Source of the DNA: CAVWUA01 sp963758025
GTDB taxonomy: Bacteria; Planctomycetota; Planctomycetia; Isosphaerales; Isosphaeraceae
Assembly (NCBI GenBank): GCA_963758025.1
Contig: CAVWUA010000006.1
Span: 1-64,000, forward strand
Direction of reading: 5' to 3'
DNA: 64,000 bases
The notes under the pieces are model-generated. The model did not search any database, was not told the DNA's origin, and saw nothing but the letters and a program-made list of their open reading frames with translations. Below are positions 26,279 to 36,075 of the stretch, one piece after another (the first letter of the stretch is position 1; every line of letters begins with the position of its first letter). The position numbers and the translations under genes are program-made.

Positions 26279-27478
26279 TCAACCCAGGTTTCGCTGGTGC
26301 CGCAATTTCCGGATGCGGCGGACCCGACGGCGCACGCGGCGCGGAACGCGGGCGTGCCGGAGGCGCGTGTAGCGGCCGATCAGGAACCGATGACCCCGCC
26401 AGTTCACCCGGCGGCTGACCAGCGCATCGAACCAGACCGGCAGGAGGAACAGGTCCTTGACCATGCTCAACGGCAGGTGCCGGAGCTTCGGATACGAGCC
26501 TCGCAGGACGCGGGCTTGCACGGCGTCCCGAACCATCGCCAGGCCCCACAGAGCGGCCAGGCCGCCCCAGGCGACCCCCGAATCGTCCGACAGCGCCCAG
26601 ACCAGGCCCAGCGTCCCCAGGTTCGCCGCCGGCTCCATCAAGAACGGCGGCAGAGCCAGGCGGAACCGGATCTTGTACCAGCGCGAATGACGGTTCAGGA
26701 ACCACCGCAAGTCCCGGTCCCGGTTGACGTTCTCGATGACATGGTGGCTCAGCCGGATCTTGTAGCCCGCCTTGCGGACCCGGATGCCGAGCACCTGATC
26801 CTCCGCCAGGAGGTTCCGCACGCCGGCCAGCCCACCGACCTCATCGAGCACCCGAGAGGGCAGGAGCATCGACTTGCCGACAACGCAGGTGATCCCCAGC
26901 AAGGACGCCGAGGCCACCCCTCCCGCGATGAACCCATTGAGCTGCAGGTTCTCCAACGTCGCCCCGAGCCGCTCCTCATCCGTGCCGGTGAACAGGTTCG
27001 ACACCAGCCCCACCCCCGGCTCGGCCAGGTAACAGGCCGTCTCGCGGAGGTACGACGGCCGGACCCGGACGTTGGAGTCGGAGATCAGGATCGTCTCGTG
27101 CTTGCGCAGAGGCTCGATCGCCGCGAGGTTCTCCACCTTCGGGTTCAGCCCAAACGTCGGCGCCCCGACAACGAGCTGGGCATCGTGCCCGGGGTACTCC
27201 GCGATCAAACGCTCGACCACCGGGATCGCCGGATCGTCCTCGTCGGCCACACCGAAGATGATCTGATAGACCGGATAATCCAGGTGAAAGAAACTCCGGA
27301 GGTTCTCCTCCAGGTCCTCATCGAGCCCCTTCAGGGGTTTGTAGATGGAGACCGGCGGGGTGTGATCGGGCAGGTGGCGTCGTCGTCGTGTCACCCAGAG
27401 GACGGAAACCATTCCCAGCAGCGTCGAACAGACGGCCAGGGAGGCGATGGCAGCCAGCAGATAGGTGGCGTTGGTCAT
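26279..27478 (-). CDS. GT21-like (ceramide glucosyltransferase/HpnI-type) glycosyltransferase
   Basis: The 399-residue membrane enzyme has an N-terminal anchor (YLLAAIASLAVCSTLLGMVS), then the GT2-fold catalytic core: S-I-Y-K-P-L-K-G-L-D, A-D-E-D-D-P, I-S-D-S-N-V-R-V, A-E-D-Q-V-L-G and R-H-S-R-W. This DSN...EDQ...RW order is the signature of GT21 ceramide glucosyltransferases and bacterial HpnI. C-terminal helices follow, with a very basic tail (RRVRRRVRRIRKLRHQ). It likely transfers a sugar or N-acetylglucosamine to a lipid such as a hopanoid or sphingolipid. ATG 27478 was chosen because the anchor follows directly; the upstream 18 residues look like leader. Confidence 0.87.
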   Translation of the reverse strand: MTNATYLLAAIASLAVCSTLLGMVSVLWVTRRRRHLPDHTPPVSIYKPLKGLDEDLEENLRSFFHLDYPVYQIIFGVADEDDPAIPVVERLIAEYPGHDAQLVVGAPTFGLNPKVENLAAIEPLRKHETILISDSNVRVRPSYLRETACYLAEPGVGLVSNLFTGTDEERLGATLENLQLNGFIAGGVASASLLGITCVVGKSMLLPSRVLDEVGGLAGVRNLLAEDQVLGIRVRKAGYKIRLSHHVIENVNRDRDLRWFLNRHSRWYKIRFRLALPPFLMEPAANLGTLGLVWALSDDSGVAWGGLAALWGLAMVRDAVQARVLRGSYPKLRHLPLSMVKDLFLLPVWFDALVSRRVNWRGHRFLIGRYTRLRHARVPRRVRRRVRRIRKLRHQRNLG

Positions 27479-27577
27479 CGTCGGAAGGTCCCTCGGCGGA
27501 ATCCGCCGCCGTCGGTGAGGGAATCTGGGCAAAAAACGAGGCGACCGGCGCTGTCGCCCCGCCGAACGGAGGTTGGC

Positions 27578-28021
27578 TCAGCGGTCCCTGGGCTTCATCC
27601 TCAGGACCATCGACCCCTGACAGCACGGGCAGGGTTGGGGATACCGAACGCTGATCGTGCAGACGTCGCAGTAATATTCCGGAGTGCGGTACTCGCCGTC
27701 CTGCTTCACCTGAAACGAGGTCACCTGGACATACGGCAAGTCGGGGTAGCGGAGCCCCTGGATCTTGATTGGCCGGTTGCGGAGCGATTCATCGGCGAAC
27801 AGGGCGCGGCTGGCCGGGTCGGAGAGAATCGGCGTGATGGTGCCATCCTCCTCGCGGAGCACGACTTGCCCCTTCACGGGTTCGGCATCCACCGCGATCT
27901 TTCGATTCTCCAGCACGTCGTTCAAGAGCACGGCCTGACCGCTCAGGGTCACGTCCTTCGGGGCGGGGGTGTCGGCGGGGGCGATGGCCAGCAGGCTGGC
28001 GAGCAGGGCAGTAATCATCAT
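27578..28021 (-). CDS. Secreted small hypothetical protein with C-terminal zinc ribbon
   Basis: The 147-residue protein has a short signal peptide (MMITALLASLLAIAPADTP). A beta-rich domain follows, with GLRYPDLPYVQVTSFQVKQD, and then Y-Y-C-D-V-C and C-P-C-C, a four-cysteine cluster likely to bind zinc, close to the C-terminus. It is preceded by GGAGCTCC. I recognise it as a recurring planctomycete secreted protein but no function is known. It is divergent from the isoaspartyl methyltransferase gene, with 276 bp between them. Confidence 0.72.
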   Translation of the reverse strand: MMITALLASLLAIAPADTPAPKDVTLSGQAVLLNDVLENRKIAVDAEPVKGQVVLREEDGTITPILSDPASRALFADESLRNRPIKIQGLRYPDLPYVQVTSFQVKQDGEYRTPEYYCDVCTISVRYPQPCPCCQGSMVLRMKPRDR

Positions 28022-28209
28022 GAATGAGGAGCTCCCGATCACCGGGGTGGAAGGGGTTTCCCGGTTGGGTCTGTCTGGGTGATCATAACTCCTACGACGC
28101 CAATGGCCAAGATGTTTTCTCAATCTGGCGAAAGACGCTCATTTTCGTTCTCCCGTTTCTTCACGTTCCCGATCGGGTGAAACCACTCCCGGCCCACCGG
28201 CGGATTCTT

Positions 28210-28215
28210 TATAAT
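28210..28215 (+). promoter_or_regulatory. Candidate -10 element upstream of the isoaspartyl methyltransferase
   Basis: A perfect TATAAT stands out in GC-rich surroundings, 82 bp before the ATG at 28298. No good -35 TTGACA is visible 17 bp upstream, so this is a candidate only. Confidence 0.3.
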
Positions 28216-28297
28216 AGATCGAGGCAAAATCCCCCTTTCGCTCCGTCCCCCCTGTTCCGTAACCGCATATTCCCAACGCGACGGAGGCCACGTCATC

Positions 28298-29068
28298 ATG
28301 AGGCGATACCAGATCCTGAGCCTGCTGGCCTGCCTGGCGATGCTGTCGATCGGGCGGGGCCTCCGGGCCGAGGAACCACCAAAAACGGCGGACGATCCGT
28401 ATGCCGCGGCACGGAACCGGATGGTTCAACGGCACCTGGCCGAGCGGGGAATCAAGGACCCGCGCGTCCTGGAGGCGTTCCGCACGGTGCCTCGGCACAA
28501 GTTCCTCGCCCCGAGGTCCAGCGGCAGGCGTACGAGGATGAGTCGATTCCGATTGGCGAGGGGCAGACGATCACGCCACCGTATGACGTGGCGTTCATGA
28601 CCGAGGTTCTCCAGCCGAAGCCGACGGACCGGGTCTTCGAGGTCGGCACCGGCAGCGGCTATCAGGCATCGATCCTCTCGCAGGCTGGTGAAGGATGTCT
28701 ATTCGGTCGAGATCCACAAGCCGCTGGCGGACAAGGCGGCGAAGGTCATCAAGGAGCTGGGATACGACAACATCCATAGCAAGCACGGCGACGGCTACGC
28801 CGGCTGGCCCGAGGCCGCGCCGTTCGACGCGATCATCGTCACGTGTGCACCGGAGAAGATCCCCTCGCCTCTCGTCGCGCAGCTCAAGGAGGGGGGCCGG
28901 ATGGTCATTCCGCTGGGAGACCGCTATAACCAGACGGTCTATCTGATGGTCAAGAAGGACGGCAAGCTCACGGGGAAGGCGCTCAAGCCCACCCTGTTCG
29001 TGCCGATGACCGGCCGGGCACAACGGGAAGCCGCCAAAGCCAGGGATCAGGAGGCGAAGAAGCCGTGA
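28298..29068 (+). CDS. pcm: Exported protein-L-isoaspartate O-methyltransferase (two frame breaks)
   Basis: An N-terminal signal peptide (RRYQILSLLACLAMLSIGRG, cleavage near RAEEPP) precedes a PCMT domain: M-V-Q-R-H-L-A-E-R-G-I-K-D-P-R-V, VPRHKFLAP, I-P-I-G-E-G-Q-T-I-T-P-P-Y-D-V-A-F-M, VFEVGTGSGYQA (SAM site), Y-S-V-E-I, and DAIIVTCAPEKIP. The enzyme methylates isoaspartyl residues for protein repair. Frames change near 28515 and 28685, both one-base. The signal peptide is unusual, since most PCMTs are cytoplasmic; an envelope repair role is inferred. The following gene starts at GTG overlapping this stop (GTGA), so the two are co-translated. Confidence 0.87.
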
Positions 29069-31891
29069 GAATCGGTGCCCTGCTGATGGCTTGCCTGATC
29101 CTGCTCCCGTTCACGGTTCGCGCCCAGGAACCGGAGATCGTGCGGCCCGAGCCGCCCCCTCGGGAGGATTTCGAGACGGATGAGAACGGCGACCGCATTC
29201 CTGACGGTTGGTACAACCTCCGCGATGCCAAACTCGCGGAGGGAGGGATTGTCGGGCCGACCTGTTTTCGGTTCGAGAACGACCTGCCGGGCCGTCCCGC
29301 GCGGGCAAGCCGGGCATTCGGCATCGATGGGCGGAAGTACGATGCGGTCGTTCTTGGCCTGTGGGTCCGCACCCGGGACGTCAAGACGGGCGAACGGATG
29401 GCCGAGGACCCCGCCTTGCTGCTGGACATGCTCAACCCGGAACTGAACACGACCGGCCGTGGCATCCTCGGTCCCTGGAAGTCCGTGACGGTCGGTGAGA
29501 CGTGGGCCTACGTCGCCAAGCGAATTCCCGTGCCGGAGGATAGCCGCGACGCGATCCTCTCCGTCGGGCTGATGGGTGCGACGGGTGTCCTGGAGATCGA
29601 CGGGTTAACCATCGAGTTGATCCCGCGCGGCGGAACCGAGACGACCAACCTGGTCCTTAACGGGGGCTTTGAGCTGGGCGATCCCGATCCGACGCACTGG
29701 GTCGTCAACGGCGGTGCGCAACGGACATTTCCCGGGCACGACTCCGACGCGGCCCTGGAACTGCCGCGCTCCGGCTCCAGCGTCCAGACCGGCGTAACCG
29801 TGCCGGTTCGGCGGTTCCGCGCAGTGGAGGTTCGCCTGGAAGCGCGGGGCGACGGCCTGCGAGGCGCCGGCGGGGCCTCGGCGGCGCTCTATTATCTCGA
29901 CGACGAGGGCAAGCCCTTGCCCGGCGCGTCGGCCGGCTCGCGGCTCTTCCGCTGGTCCGGGTCGTTCGGCTGGCGGCCGTTCCGCCAGTCGGTGGGCATC
30001 CCCGCGCGCGCATCGTGGGCCGTGCTCCAGATCGATAAGCCCGACGCCAACGGCCGCATCGCGGTGGATGACGTTCAGATCGTCGCCGTGCCCGACCCGC
30101 AAGTCGGCACCTGGACCCCCTACCACGTTCACGAGGAAACCGACGACTGGAAGCCCTACGAGGCCGTCGCGACCATCGAGCCGGGATCCGCGCTGGATGC
30201 CTCGGCCTTGCTCGACGCGCCGGCGGGTTCGCATGGGCGGGTCGTCGTGCGCGAGGATCGGCTGCACTTCGAGGACGGCACCCGCGCCCGGTTCTTCGGC
30301 GTCGTGCTGCTGCCCCCGGTGGAGTACCTGCCCGCCGAGCGAACCGACGCCCTGGCCGACCGCCTGGCGCGGAGTGGGGTCAACCTCGTCCGGCTGGGAG
30401 ACCTCGATCTGCCGATGGGGCCGGGCCGGAGCCTCTTCGACGACTCGCGCGACGACACGAAGGCCCTCGACCCGCTGGCCCTGAAGAACCTCGATCACCT
30501 GATCGCGGCGCTGCGGCGGCGGGGCATCTATTACGCGCTGGAGCTTCAGTCCGGCCGGCGATTCCGCAAGGGAGACGCGCTGGAGGAATCGCGCGAATTT
30601 CCCCCCGGTGGCGGACCGGCCGCGGCGTTCGATCCCGAGATCCGTTCGCGGGCGATGGACGCCGCGAAACAGTTGCTCGGTCATGTGAACCCCGAGACGG
30701 GACTGGCCTTGAAGGACGACCCGGCCCTGGCGTGGATCACTCTGGCGGGAGAGTTGTCGCTTTTTAACCTGATCGACGACCCTTCCGCCCTGCCCGCCTC
30801 GTCGGCCGCTCGACTGCGGGAGCAGGCGAAGACCAGCCATCAAGGGGCGGGGCGGCGGCTCTGGCGATCGCTTGAAGGAGAAACCTGGACGGCCGAGGCC
30901 GACGAACTGCGGGCGTTCGGCGTGAAGGCGCCGATCGCCGGTTCGTCACACTGGCGCCGCGAAGCCGACTTCGTCGCCGCGCAAGCCGTACCAGGGTTGG
31001 ACCTGATCGATGACCGGCTTTACTGGGGACCGCCGATCTGGAGCCCATCAGAGCGCCGGTCGCTGTTGTGGGACGTCAGCGGGGGTCTGACGGTTCCGGC
31101 AGACACCAAGCGAAAGACGGATCGACCCTATGCGGTCGGTCAGTGGGCCAACCATACCGGCGGGGCATGGGCGTTGCCCTATGAGGGGGCGGAGTTCCTG
31201 ATGGCCGCGCGGACGGCGCTGACCGAAGATTGGGACGCCCTGGTACGCCGGGGGGTCTTCCCCCATCCCGAGGTCTGGGGCGCGAACGCGACGGGGACCG
31301 GGAGCAAGCTCGACGTCTTCGTCGTGCCCGAAGCGATCAACGGGAATCCGCAGATCATCGCCCTCTTGCCGCATGCCGCCTCGATCCTTCTGCGCGGGGG
31401 GTCGAGCCCGGAGATCCTCCGACGCAACAGGACCGACCCTTTGCGAGGGCGGCTCGTGGTCGATACCCCCTACACGAAAGCCCTGGCCGGCTGGCCTGGA
31501 GCGCGGCCCGAGACGTTCGAGTCGCTCACGCTCGAAACCACAAGCCCTTACGCGGTCGTCGCCGTCTCGGCGCTGGGTTCCGAACCGATCGAGGGGGCGA
31601 AACGCCTGCTGATCACGGTGATCGCCCGGAGCGAGCCGACCGGCCTGACCTGGGCGGACGCCTGGCGACGCGACGTGGCTGACCCGGGCCGTCCTCCGAT
31701 GCTCCTGGAACCAGCCCGGGCCGAAGTGACATGGAATCACTCCGGCACGATCCGCGCCTACGCACTGGATACCGCGGGCCATCGTACCGGAGAGGCCCAA
31801 CTGGAACACCTCCCCGACGGCGTTCGGCTCGACCCTCGGAGGTCGATCGAACGCCGTCCACTGGGAACTTCTTGTCGAACCGGAGCGCTGA
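29065..31891 (+). CDS. Large secreted glycoside-hydrolase-like (clan GH-A type) protein
   Basis: Starting at GTG 29065, which overlaps the pcm stop, the product has a signal peptide (RIGALLMACLILLPFTVRAQ), then two beta-sandwich carbohydrate-binding-like modules (roughly residues 30-190 and 193-345, each ending in a beta strand such as IDGLTIELIP and VDDVQIVAV). A TIM-barrel-like region follows from about 395 (A-R-F-F-G-V-V-L-L-P-P, then LADRLARSGVNLVRLGDLDL, FRKGDALEESREF), and a C-terminal beta domain from about 760. The second half resembles GH-A clan enzymes, but I cannot identify the acid/base pair with confidence. The frame as written extends to 31947; a one-base shift near 31845 gives SNAVHWELLVEPER and a stop at 31889-31891, a more natural ending. 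Confidence 0.72.
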
Positions 31892-31943
31892 CGGGACAAT
31901 GTCGTCCCACCTTCTTCCTCAACGTTGAGAGAGCCCCTACGCC

Positions 31944-32924
31944 ATGAAAACGCTGGTGACCGGCGGCGCTGGTTTTATCGGATCGCACCTGGTGGATCGC
32001 CTCCTGGCCGACGGCGACGACGTGGTTGTCCTCGACAACTTCGATCCCTTTTACGCCGAGTCACGAAAACGGTCGCATTTGACCGAGGCGAGCAAGAACC
32101 AACGCTTCCGTCTGGTCGAGGGAGATCTCCGCGACGCTGAGACGGTGCGACGTCTGGTTCAGGACGTTCAGCCCGACGCGATCGTTCACCTGGCCGCGAA
32201 AGCCGGTGTCCGCCCGAGCATCGAGGCCCCCGCCCTTTATACCGAAGTCAACGTGCAGGGGACCGTCCATCTGCTCGATGCCGCGTGTACCCTCGACCCG
32301 CTCCCGCGCTTCGTTTACGCGTCCAGTTCCAGCGTGTACGGCGACCGCCGCGAAGGCCCCTTCCGCGAGACCGACCCGGTGGACCTGCCCGTCAGCCCCT
32401 ATGCCGCGACCAAGAAAGCGTGTGAGCTGCTGGCCCACACGTTCCACCACCTGCACGGCTTGCCCGTCACGGGGTTGCGGTTCTTCACCGCATTTGGCCC
32501 GAGGAACCGCCCGGACCTGGCCATCGCCAAGTTCGCCCGTTTGATCGAGGAAGGTCAGCCGGTCCCCATGTTCGGTGACGGCACGACCCGCCGGGATTAC
32601 ACGTTCGTCGCGGATATCGTCGATGGTATTGTCCGCGCCCGGGACCGTTGCACGTCCTATCATCTGTACAATCTAGGCAATTCCAGCCCGATCCCTTTGC
32701 GGGAGATGATCGAGACCCTCGGGGCGGCCCTGGGCAAGACCCCCGAGATCCAGCAACTTCCCGAGCAACCGGGAGACGTCCGGCAAACCTTCGCCGACAT
32801 TACCCGCGCCACTCAGGAACTCGGCTACGAGCCAGAGACGCCCTTCCGCGAGGGTCTCGATCGGTTCGTGGAATGGTTCCGGGGGAATGGGGGATCAGCT
32901 TTCACCCCGAAGTCCGCGCGGTGA
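31944..32924 (+). CDS. NAD-dependent sugar-nucleotide epimerase (UDP-glucuronate/glucose 4-epimerase-like)
   Basis: The 326-residue extended short-chain dehydrogenase starts MKTLVTGGAGFIGSHLVDRL with the NAD-binding G-x-x-G-x-x-G motif. It has the catalytic S-S-S-S-V-Y-G and S-P-Y-A-A-T-K-K-A (YxxxK), then R-F-F-T-A-F-G-P-R-N-R-P-D, typical of CapI/GAE-type UDP-glucuronate 4-epimerases, and V-F-A-D-I in the form T-F-V-A-D-I. It probably provides a sugar nucleotide for surface polysaccharide. It follows the large secreted glycosidase-like gene and converges on the PEP-CTERM esterase gene, with 23 bp of 3-prime overlap. Confidence 0.9.
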   Translation: MKTLVTGGAGFIGSHLVDRLLADGDDVVVLDNFDPFYAESRKRSHLTEASKNQRFRLVEGDLRDAETVRRLVQDVQPDAIVHLAAKAGVRPSIEAPALYTEVNVQGTVHLLDAACTLDPLPRFVYASSSSVYGDRREGPFRETDPVDLPVSPYAATKKACELLAHTFHHLHGLPVTGLRFFTAFGPRNRPDLAIAKFARLIEEGQPVPMFGDGTTRRDYTFVADIVDGIVRARDRCTSYHLYNLGNSSPIPLREMIETLGAALGKTPEIQQLPEQPGDVRQTFADITRATQELGYEPETPFREGLDRFVEWFRGNGGSAFTPKSAR

Positions 32925-33861
32925 GCCGACGGCGGCGTTGCCGAATGATCGGAATCAGGCCCACAGCGCCGACGGCGATCAATACCAGTGAGGACGGCTC
33001 GGGAACCACGGCGGCGAGGGCTCGGTCTCCGAGGATCTGATGGGCCACTCGCGTCGGATGGAAGGTATCCCAGTAGAAGTACTCATCCGGGTTCGACACC
33101 ACGGTCCCCGTACTCTCATCGAAGGCCGGGGCCGTCACGTTGGTGAAGCCGAACGATCCCGGATCAGCAATGACCTGCTGCACGAGCCCGTACACATCCG
33201 GCCGGAAAATCGTGATTCCCAGGCTCGATTCAAGCTGATCCAGCTCCGCGTCCAGCACGGTGTTAAACCCGACGGACAAGGCATTCAGGGGGTCCGCATT
33301 GGCCGTGCCCAGCAGGGCCGGCGTGGAGCCCAACGGGGGCAGGTTCGGTACGAGGAAGTTCTGCCCGCCCGCGTTGGCCAGAGCGGTAATGGACGATGCC
33401 AGGTTCATCACGGGAACCGAGGGATCGGTCTGCCCGGCAAAGAGAAAATCGTTCGCGCCCCCGTAGATCACCACGAGTTGATCCGAGGTGAGCGTGAGAT
33501 GATCCGTCAGGTAGAGGCCGACCTGAGTACCAATGTTGGGGGTGCCTGCGGGGGACAGACCCGAGAGACTCGTCAGGGCTCCCGAGAACGCATAGTTCGT
33601 CCCGCCAGCCAGACTGGGAGTGGGCGCCGCCACGCCCAAGCCTTCGGCCAGTCGCTCGACAAAAACCGGACCGTTGGAGAATCGGCCGTCGAAATACGGC
33701 GGCGAGGGCGGAAACGTTCCAAGGGAGCCAATCGACGCGTTCCCCGTGTCCGTCAGGCTATCCCCGAAGGCTACGATCTCCGTGATCGTGACAGCCGGGA
33801 GCCGGGAGACGTTCGCCAACGACGCCAGCGAGACCAGAAGTAGAATCCGAAGTACCTTCAT
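32902..33861 (-). CDS. SGNH/GDSL-family esterase with PEP-CTERM anchor
   Basis: The 319-residue protein has a signal peptide (MKVLRILLLVSLASLANVSR). The GDSL block (V-A-F-G-D-S-L-T-D-T-G) bears the catalytic serine, block V is D-T-F-H-P-T, and I-Y-G-G-A-N-D-F and N-L-P-P-L-G supply the remaining SGNH residues. It hydrolyses esters outside the cell. The C-terminus is a PEP-CTERM sorting signal: V-P-E-P-S-S followed by a hydrophobic helix and R-Q-R-R-R-R. This implies an exosortase-like system elsewhere in the genome. ATG 33861 begins directly with the signal peptide; the longer frame adds nothing. Confidence 0.88.
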   Translation of the reverse strand: MKVLRILLLVSLASLANVSRLPAVTITEIVAFGDSLTDTGNASIGSLGTFPPSPPYFDGRFSNGPVFVERLAEGLGVAAPTPSLAGGTNYAFSGALTSLSGLSPAGTPNIGTQVGLYLTDHLTLTSDQLVVIYGGANDFLFAGQTDPSVPVMNLASSITALANAGGQNFLVPNLPPLGSTPALLGTANADPLNALSVGFNTVLDAELDQLESSLGITIFRPDVYGLVQQVIADPGSFGFTNVTAPAFDESTGTVVSNPDEYFYWDTFHPTRVAHQILGDRALAAVVPEPSSLVLIAVGAVGLIPIIRQRRRRLTARTSG

Positions 33862-34122
33862 GAAAAACCTTCCATGTCGCATAAAGTATCGAACACACGG
33901 TCCACATCCAATAAGATGTGATCCACCTTGCCCCCGAGCGAAATGACGCGTGCGGGGCGATTGGCGGTCGAGAGAGGCTAACGCCGAGAGCGCATATTTT
34001 GCAATAGTCGGCCTGCACATTTCTTGGCGCAGCCGATCTCAACGCGATCACGTCGTCCGCCGCGAAACTCCCAAGCCAATCCTGGTGTCCAGCTTGCGCA
34101 TGTTGGGGATCGACCTTTCCGG

Positions 34123-34772
34123 TCAATATCCCAGAAGGGCGAGAACCACATCCGGATCAGCGAGGTCCGGCAGGAAGAGGCGCCGTCGCACCAGGGGCCG
34201 GCGTCGCGGCGGTGGCCGACGGCCAGGCAAGGGATCTTCGCGGCCCGGGCGGCGGTCAGACCCGTGGGGGAATCTTCCAGCGCGAGGGACTCGGCGGCCT
34301 TGACCTTCAGGCGACGCAACGCCAGGCGATACGCGGCCGGGTCGGGTTTCACCGCCGTCACATCCTCCTTGCCGATGATCTCCGCGAAGTCGTCGAGCAG
34401 GCCGGACGGAGCCAGCACGGCCGAGATGTTCGCCCGCCAGGTCGTCGAGACGATCGCCAGCCGGGCCACCTCGCTCAGCCGGCCGATCAAGGCGGGCACG
34501 CCGGGGTAGATCCGGGGGGAATCAACCAGCATCCGCACAGTCAGGTCCTGCTTGCGGCGGAGCCACCCTTCCACGTCCCCCCCCTCGATATTCCGGGTGC
34601 GGAAGACGCCCGCGAGGAACGCCCGGTCGTCCACCTCCGCCGCGCAGGCGCAGACCTCGGGTGGGACGTCCAGGCCCATGTCGCCGAAGGTCCGCTCCCA
34701 GGCGGCAACGTGGATGTTCTCGGTATCGGCGATCACACCATCGAAGTCGAACAGCAGAGCACGCGGCGGCAT
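34123..34772 (-). CDS. HAD-superfamily hydrolase, beta-phosphoglucomutase/phosphatase-like (one frame break)
   Basis: The product begins MPPRALLFDFDGVIADTENI, with the nucleophile motif D-F-D-G-V. I-V-S-T-T-W is motif II, K-P-D-P-A-A-Y motif III and E-D-S-P-T-G motif IV, in the order of HAD subfamily IA enzymes related to beta-phosphoglucomutase. After residue about 190 the frame as written turns basic and loses family character. One frame over, LFLPDLADPDVVLALLGY and a stop at 34123-34125 give a normal end, so I placed the gene end there. The substrate is a phosphorylated sugar or similar metabolite; the exact one is not visible. Confidence 0.8.
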
Positions 34773-34993
34773 GGGGATTGTCGAGACGAAGTGGTCAATT
34801 GAGGATCCTGTACAGGCCGGTCATTATGGCCGGTTTCGGCACCTGCCGTCAAACCGTGCGCGATCACGCTCCCGACGCGCCGGATCGTTGACACGGCCCG
34901 CGCCGTGCCCTATGGTTGCGGCTCTAAGGCTCGACCAGGAATCGACTCACTCGAAAACGCCTCAACCCGAGGCGCAACAGGGAGAACGCAACC

Positions 34994-36007
34994 ATGCCCC
35001 GTCCGATTACTCTCTTCACCGGCCAGTGGGCCGACATGCCGATCGAGACCCTCTGCCAGAAGGCCAGCCAGTGGGGTTATGACGGCATCGAGCTGCCTTG
35101 CTGGGGCGATCACTTCAACGTCCAGCAGGCCCTGAAAGACGACAAGTACTGCCAGCAGAAGAAGGACCTGCTGGCCAAAAACAACCTGCAATGCTGGGCG
35201 ATCTCGAACCACCTGGCGGGCCAGGCGGTGCTCGACCCGATCGACGAGCGGCACAAGGCGATCCTGCCCGAGCACGTCTGGGGCGACGGCGATCCCGAGG
35301 GGGTCCGCAAGCGCGCCGCGCAGGAGATGATGGACACCGCCCGCGCGGCCGAGAAGATGGGGGTGAAGATCGTCAACGGCTTCACCGGCAGCCCGATCTG
35401 GCACCTGCTCTACTCGTTCCCGCCCGTGCCGGATTCGATGATCGACGCCGGCTTCCAGCAACTGGCCGACCGCTTCAACCCGATCCTCGACGTCTTCAAG
35501 CAGTGCGGTGTCCGGTTCGGCCTGGAGGTTCACCCGACCGAGATCGCCTTCGATATCTACTCGGCCGAACGGGCGCTGGAGGCCCTCGACCACCGTCCGG
35601 AGTTCGGTTTCAACTACGATCCCAGCCACCTGCTCTGGCAAGGGATGGACCCCACCGCGTTCCTCCGGCACTTCCCGAACCGGATCTACCACGTGCACGT
35701 CAAGGACGTGGCGAAGACGCTCGACGGCAAGACCGGGCTGCTCGGCTCGCATCTCGGTTTCGGCGACCCCCGGCGCGGGTGGGACTTCCGTTCGCCGGGC
35801 CGCGGGCAGGTCGATTTCGACACGATCACCCGCGAGCTGAACCTCCTCGGCTACGAAGGACCGCTCTCGGTGGAATGGGAAGACCCCGGCATGGACCGTG
35901 AGTTCGGTGCCGCCGAGGCCGTCCAGTTCATCAAGCGGACGATGAGCTTTCCCGCCGCCGGCCGCGCGTTCGATTCGGCCTTTGCCGAGGGGCAGGCGAA
36001 GAAGTAA
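34994..36007 (+). CDS. Sugar phosphate isomerase/epimerase (xylose isomerase-like TIM barrel)
   Basis: The 337-residue protein has an AP-endonuclease-2/xylose-isomerase TIM barrel without a signal peptide. Visible metal-binding elements are F-G-L-E-V-H-P-T-E, N-Y-D-P-S-H, H-V-H-V-K-D and S-V-E-W-E-D, in the order typical of this family. Y-D-G-I-E-L-P-C-W-G-D-H at the N-terminus is also conserved in planctomycete members. It probably isomerises or epimerises a sugar or inositol derivative. It stands between a HAD phosphatase and an AI-2E family transporter, not in an evident operon. Confidence 0.88.
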   Translation: MPRPITLFTGQWADMPIETLCQKASQWGYDGIELPCWGDHFNVQQALKDDKYCQQKKDLLAKNNLQCWAISNHLAGQAVLDPIDERHKAILPEHVWGDGDPEGVRKRAAQEMMDTARAAEKMGVKIVNGFTGSPIWHLLYSFPPVPDSMIDAGFQQLADRFNPILDVFKQCGVRFGLEVHPTEIAFDIYSAERALEALDHRPEFGFNYDPSHLLWQGMDPTAFLRHFPNRIYHVHVKDVAKTLDGKTGLLGSHLGFGDPRRGWDFRSPGRGQVDFDTITRELNLLGYEGPLSVEWEDPGMDREFGAAEAVQFIKRTMSFPAAGRAFDSAFAEGQAKK

Positions 36008-36075
36008 TCCACCGTATCCGATCCGTCGTGTCGGGAACTTCCCAAAGGACCCGGCACGACGGGATCTCCGGCTGG

